Source of the DNA: Rhododendron vialii
Taxonomy: Eukaryota; Streptophyta; Magnoliopsida; Ericales; Ericaceae
Reading direction: 5' to 3'
NCBI RefSeq assembly: GCF_030253575.1
Contig: NC_080567.1
Span: 19,369,001-19,433,000, forward strand
DNA: 64,000 bases
The notes under the pieces: generated by a model
Seen by the model: only the letters and a program-made list of their open reading frames with translations
What the model was told of the DNA's origin: nothing
Database searches by the model: none
Translations under genes and position numbers: made by a program
Part shown: piece by piece, positions 12,342 through 22,000 of the stretch
Layout: each line of letters begins with the position of its first letter
Numbering within the stretch: the first letter of the stretch is position 1

Positions 12342-12727
12342 GGAAGCATGGGGGCAGCAGCGTGCTGCTGTGCCCCGTTTGTGGGCCCACCCCAGTCTCG
12401 CTCCAATGATCAGAAGCGTTCACTTTGTAGAGCTCGTCGAGTAAAACAACTGTGCAAAAAAATCAGCTTAATTGGATATCATTAAGTGCCTGATCAGAGC
12501 CCATATAACTCTCGGTCCATGGGTTACAATGGATTTCATCCAGTGTTTCGGATCCATTCTTTTTAAGATAAAAAGGTTTCGATTAGGCACTTAATAATAT
12601 CTAATTAAGCTGATTTTTTGCATAGTTATTCTACTCGACGAGCTCTACAAAGTGAACGCTTCCGATCATCAGAGCGAGACCGGGGTGGGTCCACAAACGC
12701 TGCTGCCCCAGCAGCCCCCCCACTTCC
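12342..12727. mobile_element. 386-bp foldback MITE with 9-bp target duplication (Mutator-type), copy 1
   Basis: The element is one large imperfect inverted repeat. Its ends read GGAAG(C/T)..GGGGGC on both strands, and the arms share GCTCGTCGAGTA..AGCTTAATTGGATATC. It is flanked by ATAGTTTGG at 12333-12341 and 12728-12736, a perfect 9-bp duplication, the length made by Mutator-like transposases. It encodes nothing. A second copy is at 17349-17744 with its central segment in the opposite orientation. Confidence 0.9.
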
Positions 12728-12939
12728 ATAGTTTGGTAACCAATGTTATAGAATAAAGGGATAACATGTTTCAATACATTATCTATCGTCTACGTTAATA
12801 CTATATGTAGGCTATGTTCTTCCTAAAAAGTCAAATAACAATTAAAATTATCATCGAATTTTGAATTTTTTTTTAATAAAGACGAAAAATAAGCCAAAAA
12901 GCCTCACAATTTTTGAATTTTGTTGACTAAAGACGAGAG

Positions 12940-13431
12940 TAGGCCTGTCAATGGGCCGGATCCGACAGGTCCGGATCCGATAAGACACAATCCGATCCGG
13001 ATCCGATAAGACTCAAATCCGATAGTGGTAATCCGGATCTGAATCCGAAAAATCTGGATCCTATCCGAAAATTCGAATCCAATCCGGAAACTTTTTTTAC
13101 ATAAAAAATTTTGGCAAAAAAAAAATTTTTTTTTCAAAAAAATACAATTCTTTTTTTCAAAAAAAAATTATTTTCCGAAAAAAAATTTAAAATAGAAAAT
13201 AAAAATAAAAATACAACTTCTTAAACATTTTTTTTTTCAAAATAAAAATTTTACTATTTTTTAAAAAAAAAATTAAAATTAAAAAAAAAAAAAAAGTTCG
13301 GATTCGGATTGATAACGGATTTAATCCGATCCGATCCGGATCCGGATCCGTATTGAATTACCGGATTCGGATTATCGGATTCGGATCCGGATTTTTCGGA
13401 TCGGATCGGATCCGGTCCATTGACAGGCCTA
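12940..13431. mobile_element. 492-bp hAT MITE made of GGATCCG repeats
   Basis: Perfect 15-bp terminal inverted repeats TAGGCCTGTCAATGG, flanked by a perfect 8-bp target duplication GACGAGAG (12932-12939 and 13432-13439), the hAT signature. The outer parts are dense arrays of CCGGATCCGAT words in both orientations around an A/T-rich centre. No coding potential. Confidence 0.93.
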
Positions 13432-13867
13432 GACGAGAGGAATCAAGAATCCTAATTCAATTTACAAAATAAACTATTTAGACCATTTTTATAAAATATC
13501 CTACTAAAATATCAATTTAATGATTGCTTTCTCAGAATTGTCGGTCCAGAATTAGAAATGGATCTAGTACTTAGAATTATCACATTTAAAAGTTAATTTT
13601 TCTTTTCTTTTTTTGGTAACAAAGTTATTTTTTCACAAGGATGCTTTAAATACACTAGCGATTTCTCTTATTGATACACTATTGGTCTGTACCTGTAGTT
13701 GAAATGTATAAAAATATCCAGTTCAAAAAGAAAGAGTAGTGATTTTCACTCTTTGTTTCGACAAATTTACTTCATTTTTTGTCTTTTGGTGAAATTATTG
13801 TGTGTAATTTTTCATTTAAAAAATAAATAAATGTGAATCCCATTAAAAAAAAAAAACAACTTGTATA

Positions 13868-14240
13868 AGGGTGCATTCTTGTGAACTTAATTAATTTTGA
13901 CTTATTTCAGTATTTTGTATTTTTTGTTTAGTTTTTTGTTGTAATTTTTGAGATTAATCGTTTGTCTCGACAAGAGGAATCGGAAAAGTATAAAAATATG
14001 GACCGATATTGAAAAAAATTCAAATAAGACGCCGGTCAAATTTCGACTAAACTTATTTATTTGACCGGCGTCTAATTTGAATTTTTTTCAACATTGGTCT
14101 ATATTTTTATACTTTTTCTATTCCTCTCGTCGAGACGAATGATTAATCCAAAAAATTACGACGAAAAGCTAAAAAAAATTACAAAAAGTATAAAATACTG
14201 AAATAAGTAAAAAATAATTAAGTTCACAAGAATGCACCCT
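13868..14240. mobile_element. 373-bp foldback element
   Basis: Inverted arms start AGGGTGCATTCTTGTGAACT and meet in a GACCGGCGTC-containing centre near 14,040-14,060. The arms share the word TCTCGTCGAGACGA. No matching target duplication was seen. A second, interrupted copy lies at about 61,551-62,560. Confidence 0.8.
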
Positions 14241-14599
14241 GAACACACGATAGTCTGTTTTTTTTTTCCGGGTTAATCAGAAAAATCAGTACACGGGACT
14301 CGGGAGCATTTCGATGTAAGGACTCTTTAGTGTGAAAAATTATATTCATATGCATGAGTCATGACAGCATGAGAAACATATAATCCCATAGACATACACA
14401 TGTATTCAAGTAGTACTACTTAATACTTATTGAAGAGACTGGCATGACTGACATGTAAAGTAGGAAGCGTGTATAAGAAGTCTCAAGAATAATCCAGTTG
14501 ATTGATAGGTTTTTGCTTTTCATACAATTAATCAGGATTCGATTTTTGGAGTGAAACATCAAAAAAATAATTTTTTATTACTTTCTAGTTATTGAGAGA

Positions 14600-14721
14600 T
14601 TATTAGGTACTCCCGGTGTATACACCCTCCTCTTACATAAAATGTGAGACCTGCAGGTGGATCTTACGTGGCCCCACATTTTATGTGACAGGATGGTGTG
14701 TATACCGGGAGTACCTAATAA
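14600..14721. mobile_element. 122-bp foldback MITE
   Basis: Arms TTATTAGGTACTCCCGGTGT and its reverse complement bound the element. The inner arms share ACATAAAATGTG. It is non-coding and I assign no superfamily. Confidence 0.75.
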
Positions 14722-14946
14722 TTTTCCCTAGTTATGGCGTGGATGCTTGCTTTTTATTGAACCGGAGATGAAATTGTCGACTCTGATGTTTGGGTTATCC
14801 AAACCTCATTTCAAATTTGGTTGTCCATTACTATTAAATCATATACTAAAAAATAAAAGGATATGAAAGTAAAAAATAAATAAAATTAAGATTACATTAA
14901 TTACAGTTTATTTCTGTTGCCCAAGTCCGAGGTCTGGTGGGACATA

Positions 14947-15909
14947 GACTCCGTTCCCGAAACTTTCTTAAAAAATAAGTATTTATTTTGCCACTTTTCA
15001 TTCAAAAATAAGAAGGGTCATTCCAAAAAATCCAAATAAAAAGTTCATTTCATATTTTCAAACTCAAAAATAATGTAAATGAAAAAAAAATTCAATTTTT
15101 TTTGCACCGTATTAAAGATCTCAATAAAATCTATCAAATAAGATTCACAGTGATAGAGAAATTATTTGCGTAAACACATGATTTTTGAGCTTAAAGTTGC
15201 CTTATACAAAAAATAAGACTGTTGTTATGATAATGGGTGTCGGCGGAGGGAAATTGTACCGACGGCCGGGCCGGGCCGTCTCCTGTCTTCGGACGGCTGA
15301 TTTGAGCCGTCCAAAAATTCTAAAAAAAAAAACCGAGGGAGCTGGCGTGGGAATCAACGGCATCCGAGGTGTGTAGGGTGCTTGATCAAACACACTACAT
15401 GGAAAAGGAGTGCTCGGATCAAGTACCCTACACACCTCGGATGCCGTTGATTCCCACTTTGGCCCCCTCGTTTTTTTTTTTAGAATTTTTGGACGGCTCA
15501 GATCGGCCGTCCGGTGACCGTCCCGGCACGGCCGCCGGTACGATTTTCCTCCCCGGCCGATCGGTACCTATATAAATTCTTGCAAAATAAGTATCAACCT
15601 TCTTATTTTCCCGGAACAAGCCTTCTTATTACACAAAAAATAAGTTCTTAGGCTCCGTTCCGGAACAAAAAATAAGTCCTTATTTTTTAAGATGACAATT
15701 TCAAGCTAAAAAATTATGGACTTAGTAAAATCTAAAAATATGCATTATGGATCTTGTTTGGAAAATCTCGATGAGATCTTTTATACGATGCAAAAAAATT
15801 GAAAAATTATTTTTCATTTATTTTATTTTTGAGTTTGAAAATTTGAAATAAGCTGCTTATTTTTTAAGAAAATTTCTGGAACGGAGCCTTGTGTTTTTGG
15901 AACACAATC
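14947..15909. mobile_element. PIF/Harbinger-like MITE, long form, interrupted
   Basis: The left end GACTCCGTTCCCGAAA pairs with a right end TTTTTGGAACACAATC. The interior is a large imperfect palindrome: the CGGACGGCT..GAGCCGTCC and CATCCGAGGTGTGTAGGGT blocks at 15,285-15,385 recur inverted at 15,425-15,515. A shorter element at 15651-15888 sits inside its right arm. The relative at 16528-17283 shares about 700 bp and has a clearer TTA duplication. The family name is inferred from the 3-bp duplication. Confidence 0.65.
15651..15888. mobile_element. 238-bp MITE nested in the element at 14947-15909
   Basis: Terminal inverted repeats GGCTCCGTTCC(G/A)GAA are exact over the first 11 bases. Flanks are TTA (15648-15650) and TTG (15889-15891), an almost intact 3-bp duplication. 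Its AT-rich body, with GGATCTTGTTTG and GATGAGATCTTTTA, matches the outer parts of the larger element, so both belong to one family. Confidence 0.75.
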
Positions 15910-16031
15910 TTACCCCTAAATCGATTCTAATTAAGGTGCGCATAAGCAGGCTTGATTATCCTTATTCTTGACCGTCGAAAAAAATAAAAAGATAAAGTGT
16001 GCAAGTTGCTTTCGCCGAGAATTTTTTTTCA

Positions 16032-16139
16032 ATAATTCTACATCTGCACTCAAATACATACCCAAATAATTTGTATGGACCCCGTACACCCATATGAACA
16101 GTGGATGTGTATTTTGAGTGTGTATTGGGAGTGGAGTTA
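16032..16139. mobile_element. Diverged foldback MITE, relative of 3265-3411
   Basis: The left arm CATCTGCACTCAAATACATA pairs with GTGTATTTTGAGTGTGTATT on the right. It shares these words with the foldback near 3.3 kb but the arms are more diverged. Confidence 0.55.
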
Positions 16140-16143
16140 AATA

Positions 16144-16358
16144 TTCCCTCCGTTCCATAATATTTATCCGGTCTGAAAAACGGAGACGTAAACATAATAC
16201 AATTTTTGTAAGAAAAGTTGAAAAAAATTTTAACAATTTAATAGATCTTGACGAGTTCTTTTAACTTATAAAAAAATTTTGAATTTTTTCTTCAAAAAAA
16301 TACATTATTTTATAGTCCTCATCTTGCGAACCGAACAAATATTATGGGACGAAAGAAG
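16144..16358. mobile_element. Stowaway MITE (Tc1/mariner type)
   Basis: The left end TTCCCTCCGTTCCATAATAT and the right end ATATTATGGGACGAAAGAAG are inverted repeats of the CTCCCTCCGTCCC type, flanked by TA dinucleotides at 16142-16143 and 16359-16360. 215 bp, non-coding. Confidence 0.85.
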
Positions 16359-16527
16359 TATTACACGGCAGTAAACATTTGGCCGCCAACCCATCAATCC
16401 ATCATTACTTTTTTGAAAAATAGTACTCCTACTGTACTCCACTTGAGTAATTTTCTTGTAGGATAACAAAAAAAAAACTGCGTGTAGACAGCACAGCTAG
16501 CTTTCACTTTAGCAAGGAAGGTATTTA

Positions 16528-17283
16528 GGCTAGTCTCGAAAAACTTCTTAAAAAATAAATATTTATTTTGTCATTTATCATTTAAAAATAAAAAGGGTCA
16601 TTTTACAAAATTTAAATAAAAAGTTCATTTCACATTTTCAAACTCAAAAATAATGTAAATGAAAAAAAAATTCAATTTTTTTTGCACCATATTAAATATC
16701 TCAATGAGATCTATTAAACAAGATCCATAGTGGTAGAAAAATTATTTGCATAAACACATGATTTTTGAGCTTGAAGTTACCTTATACAAAAAATAAGATT
16801 GTTGCTATGATAATGGGCGCCGACGGAGGAAAATCGTACCAGCGGCCCTGCCTGGCCGTCTCCGACCACCGGACGGCCAATCCGAGCCATCCAAAAATTC
16901 TAAAAACAAAAATCGAGAGGGCTGACGCTGGAATCGAAGACATCCGAGATATGTATGGTGCTTTATTCGAGCACCCCTTATCCGTGTATATATGATCAAG
17001 CAGCCTACGCGGAAAAGGGGTGCTCGGATCAAGCACTTTACACACCTCGGATGCCGTTGATTCCCTTTAAGGCCCACTTGTTTTTTTTTTTGGAATTTTT
17101 GGACGTCTCGGATTGGCCGTCCGGTAGCCGGAAACGGCCCGGCAAGGCCGTTGGTACGATTTTCCTCCCCGGCCGGTCGGCACCTACATAAATTCTTCTA
17201 AAATAAATACCAGACTTCTTATTTTTTGGAACAAGCCTTCTTATTAAAAAAAAATAAGTTTTTATTGTGTTTCTGGAACAGTC
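16528..17283. mobile_element. PIF/Harbinger-like MITE, 756 bp
   Basis: Ends GGCTAGTCTCGAAA and TTTCTGGAACAGTC are imperfect inverted repeats, flanked by TTA at 16525-16527 and 17284-17286. The body matches the long element at 14947-15909, including the inverted GGACGGCC/CATCCGAG blocks. It lies inside an exon fragment, so the uninterrupted relative near 32.2 kb confirms it as an insertion. Confidence 0.8.
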
Positions 17284-17348
17284 TTAATCTTCTTGGATCA
17301 GCAAGCTCAAGTGGCCGGCAGTAAACTATTTCCCTCATCAAAAGCTGC

Positions 17349-17744
17349 GGAGGGAGGGGGGCTGCTGTCCCCTTGGGGACAGCAGCATGCTGCTGCACCC
17401 CATTTTGGGGCCCACCCCGGTCTCGCTATAATAATCTGAATCGTTCACTTTATAGAGCTCGTCGAGTAGAACAATTATGAAAAAAATCAGCTTAATTGGA
17501 TATCAATAAGTACCTGATCGGAACCTTTTTATCTCAAAAAGAATGGATCCGAAACACCGGATCAAATCCACTCTAACCCATGGACTGAGAGTTATATGAG
17601 CTCCGATCAAGTACTTAATGATATCCAATTAAGTTAATTTTTTGTATAATTGTTCTACTCGACGAGCTCTACAAAGTGAACGATTTAGATCATTGGAGCA
17701 AGATCGACGTGGGCCCAAAATTGGGACAGCAGCCCCCCGCGTCC
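17349..17744. mobile_element. 396-bp foldback MITE with 9-bp target duplication (Mutator-type), copy 2
   Basis: Ends GGAGGGAGGGGGGCTGCTGT and its near reverse complement bound a large inverted repeat. A perfect 9-bp duplication, AAAAGCTGC, flanks it (17340-17348 and 17745-17753). Arms share GAGCTCGTCGAGTAGAACAA with copy 1. The single-copy central segment is reversed relative to copy 1. The related sequence near 32.08 kb shows the empty site. Confidence 0.92.
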
Positions 17745-18483
17745 AAAAGCTGCATTCCTGTTGAGTTTGATGCAACTGGACCTCCTTTATGGTCCTCCTA
17801 CAACTGTCGTGCCCCTTTAAAACTCAATGATATACGAGGTAATTAAGGACATTTTATTGTCTTTCCTGCATGCAAATTTACGTTCCATTTTTCTTACTGT
17901 GACCTAGAAGCTTTCCTTTTCTGGCGATGGCCGGAATTCATTTATTTTTTCTTGTTAGATGCGGTGGTGGTTAAGTACAATGACTTTGTTGATCCGACTT
18001 GAAGCAAGTCTCTATGGATGCACTGCTGAGCACATAAGCTTAATTCAAGTTGATTCGTAATCCTGTAGCTGCCACGCGATGCCCCAATATCTGCTAATGA
18101 ACTTTTTTTTGTTGGTACCCGTATCAAAACGGAAGCAGCGCCTGCTGACTCCTAACAGAGTGATATTTAGTTTTAGAGGAACTAATGTTGTTTGAATCAT
18201 GCGTATATGTGCCTCTCTGTGTACAACAATATCCAACACATTATATAATGATACAGAGAAGCTAAAAACTAGAAAAGAATAATAATACAATATTCCTATG
18301 CTATGATTAATGATCTTAAATCAATCAGTTGGATTTTGCTCTAACAAAAACTGCGTTGTTTTTATGAGAAGAGGACCAGAAGTTTTTGCCTGCCTCAATA
18401 CTGCATCGTTTTGATGGTGTGGGTAGGGGCTGTTCGCATGAGATCTCTTGTACGACTCCCTCTCGACCGTTGATCTCGCAAAT

Positions 18484-18596
18484 CAACGTCGTTTTTGAGC
18501 AAGAAGTGCTCGGTTCATCTCAACCATTGATTTGCGAGATCAATCGTTTTGGAGCAAAAAATGCTCGGCCCATCTCAACCGTTGATTTGCGAGATC
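18484..18596. repeat. Tandem pair of about 56-bp units
   Basis: Two units ending CTCAACC(A/G)TTGATTTGCGAGAT follow each other. Each also carries GAGCAA-AA-TGCTCGG, a small inverted repeat. The preceding bases (GACCGTTGATCTCGCAAAT) are the same word in reverse orientation. Located about 500 bp upstream of the PIGW start. Confidence 0.65.
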
Positions 18597-19061
18597 AACG
18601 GCCTAGAAGGGTGGAACAAGCGTCTGTCCGAAAGGAAGGGGGTCGGGCACTGGATCTGAACTCGTCCCAACAAGGTAGCAGATAGCAGAGCCCCCGATTC
18701 CTTAATTTGATGCATGCGATCGACTGATGGGTGCAATAAACAGAAAACCAGAAATATCTGTAAGCAATTTGCCAACTTTTGTTTAATGGTGGATCGGATC
18801 GGATCGAATCGGACATTTAAATAGATCCTCGGGTTGATATTTCAGGGGATTTGTCCGCATCCAGCTTCATAAACCGGTCAACGGATCGGGTAAAATTATA
18901 CAACATTATCGTGCCCTGGACGTGGGACTTGTTCGTCAAACAGATTAAACTGACGTTAGCCAATACCAGCTCGCCGTCGAAACCTCGCCGGCGACGAAAT
19001 ACACGCTCTCTTCTACTCCTCGTCGAATAGATTGAATTGCGCCTAGATTTTCCTCCTAGCA

Positions 19062-22000
19062 ATGGACACTCCAGTGAACTCCTTCAATCCTTACAAACAT
19101 TTGAAAGAACAGTTACGATCTCTCACTCTCTAGCTTCTTCTCTTTTCACTTCTTTCTCTGTCATTGTATCTCTACAATTTCACTGATACTTGTAACAATT
19201 TGTTAGATTTGTGAGCAACTTGACAGGATCTTCAATGCTTGAAATAATTGCTCTTGCGACTGCTGTACCTGTAAGTTTTGCACGAGTTTGATTTTTCCAT
19301 CCATGATTTGGTCCTGTTTGGTTATGCAAATGAAATTATTAAACCCTAGAATTAACTACTAATTCATAATCAGTTGAGTGTTGTATATATCACTTTATTT
19401 GCACATTGATCCCTCAATTTCCTTGTTTGTTTTGGCTATTTCAGGTTCTGATTCTACTGAGACGTTGTTTCTGCTCCAATGGCATGCGAGGTGAGATACA
19501 CTGATGATTGTGTTGAATATTTCCGCAGTATATTTATTTTCAAAACTTTCCTAAATGGAAATTGGTTTTGCTAATCTATCCTTGTATTGGGATTGTTCCT
19601 GAACTTTTGCGGACCCTGTACGAGTAAGCACTTGTTAGGATCACTTCCGAAAATTAAAAGAAAAAGAGAATGGGGGAGAAATTGATCTCTTCGATGGGAT
19701 GGAACCTCCAACTAGATCACTTCGATGGGATAGAACCTCCAACTAGATCACTTCGATGGGACCTAACCTCCGAAGCCTTTAGGCAATTGTGATATTATTG
19801 TTGCATAATGAGCCATACGACATCTACATTTTTATGGACTTCTAAAAAAAAGGAAATGCAGTCGAATGACATAATTGACGTATATGATATCCTAGACTCA
19901 AGCAACCTAAATCATGCATTGGTAGAAATAAAGTAAAATAAATAAAGCAACTAAATAAGAATCCTATCAGCACTCTGCAACTGTTTAAGCTTGATGGCAT
20001 TTAATTCGCATTGTGAACATTTAGGAACGACACCATTCACAAAGGTTTAGTAATTAAATGATGGTTATACTTTAGAATATGGATAACTGGAGCTGTTATC
20101 TTCTTCCTATATGATAAGATCAAAATGAGCATTTCCTTGACTGTGTTGCTGGCCATGGCCACATGGTAGTTTTAAACTTGCAGAACAGAAGAATGGGCCG
20201 TGCCGACTAAAAGGGCTGAAACTTCTTTACAATAAAAATAAACCTCCCTACAAGTCGTTAGTGAAACCCGTTACGTGTTCCAGGTTGGCTGCTGAAATTT
20301 TGAGATTCTGTGTTTTTAGTTATGCGGCTTACGCTCATTTGGATCTTCAAAGTGTTCTAATATTTATCTTTTGTGCTTTTTCTTGGAAATGGGCAAGGGA
20401 ATGCTAACGATGTGCCTGTTTTCTATTTTGTTTGTTTGTGTTGTCTCTTCAGATGGAAATGCCACGAAGATTTCAAGCAAAAAGAACGATGATGTTATAG
20501 TTGGTGTCTGGAGTTTGAGAGCTTACATGGCAGCAATGCTTTTAGATTTTCTATTGATCATTCTTCCTTTGCTTCTATTCTTCACTGTAAGTGTTTGGAA
20601 ATTGTGAGTTGAGGCCTTCGACTGCGATGTTTTCCGAATTGTTTAGATTATTACCTTGAGTTGTCCTTGGTGAAAAGATTGCAGTGAAGCTTCATGTGAG
20701 GTTTTGGTTTCTGTGTTGGATAATACGTTGATGTTTTACCTTGGGTGCTTTTGGAGTTTCGGTGATGCTGTAGTTCTTCCTTGTTATTCAAATACACACT
20801 AGTTGGGGTATGATGCCTTCAATATCATTAAATTTAGTCAATCATCGTGATAAAATAGCCATGAAGCTTCTTGTGAGTTTTTTTTTTCTTAGTTGTTAGA
20901 AAGTACATGTTTTAAGTTGGCTGCTTTTGGTGATATTAAAGTAATTCCATTTTTCTGAAATAACACAAGTCCGGTTAAGCATGGGTTGGTTATTGCTGGT
21001 TCCTTGTCACCATCAGCTTAGCTTCTTCTCTTCTCTTGTCTTGCCTCTGTTTATCATTCCTTCATTACCTGAATTTTATAATATTTGTAAAGCTTAATAT
21101 TTCAGATTTGAAGAATTTTGCAATGTCAGGTTTTATCAGAATGGACTAGTGTAGCTGCAGTTTTTCTGACGTTGCTGCTGATTTTTCTTATTGCAGCTAA
21201 AAGGTAAGATCAGGAAGTCTAGTGATATCTAATTTTGATTTTTTTTTTTTTTTGTGATGTACTTTGTAGCTATCTTCGTCATGTTGCACTAATTATCGAG
21301 TATGAAAGCAAAATTCAAATTTCATGCATTGAGTCATCGACTTAAATTTACTTACTTCCTTGAAAACAGATATGGAGCTTCTATTTATTTGGAGGATGGG
21401 GTTGATTCTCTCAGATCAAATATCTCTTCATACAGGGTTTCTATAGTATGTAGTCTGTCTGATGAGTGTATGGTCATCCTTTCAGTCTATCTAGCTAAAC
21501 TCTATTTTTCCTTGTATTTTTCTGCTTTTATCTCACATGGAGACTGCTGCAGATGGTTGTAACATGCTTGTGCATTTTAGCTGTTGACTTCAGAATATTT
21601 CCTAGAAGATATGCAAAAACTGAGACTTATGGTACTAGTTTGGTAAGATCCATCATCCTGTATAAATGCTGATCACTTTTTTTTTTTTTAACAATTGAAA
21701 GCAGATTTTCTTCTTGGTCCTTTTTTACGAAGTAAGTAGACTTGTTTTGGTCTTATTGTGTGGTTTCATGCATTTCAACCCTCTCTACCAGTCTTTCTCT
21801 TCATGTTGTCAAACCTCTTTGTATCACATACTACCTCTTCTATCCAGAGAAACCTTTAAATGCACGTTGTACGAATTTGTTCCACTTGTGAAACCTTTAA
21901 ATGCATGGTTTTACATTTGCTCCACTTTTAATTTAAAGCCCTTAGCTTGGTAATCTTTGTAACTCTCTTATCCTGAACAATTGCAAAATTAGGCACTTTA

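Larger units (their letters stand above)
16499..18224. pseudogene. Rearranged, partly inverted copy of the 31.6-32.2 kb gene fragment
   Basis: From 17,310 to 18,224 the plus strand matches the minus strand of about 31,622-32,110. It covers part of one exon (CAAGTGGC..GTAAACTATTT, then PVEFDATGPPLWSSYN), the GT-AG intron, the next exon (KYNDF, SLYGCTAE) and the 3' flank. The stretch 16,499-16,527 plus 17,287-17,305 instead matches the plus strand of 32,165-32,208, so the 5' part of the same exon lies inverted next to it. Two insertions interrupt the copy: a PIF-like MITE (16528-17283) and a foldback MULE MITE (17349-17744). Extra bases break the frame in the last exon (VVVKYNDFVDPT-stop). It cannot code for a normal protein. 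Confidence 0.82.

Noticed and set aside
18386-18685. 99-codon plus-strand frame upstream of PIGW
   Set aside because: It falls on the 56-bp tandem repeat and shows no family features.
19684-19771. CRISPR-like short repeats
   Set aside because: Three head-to-tail units without unique spacers in a plant intron; an ordinary minisatellite.
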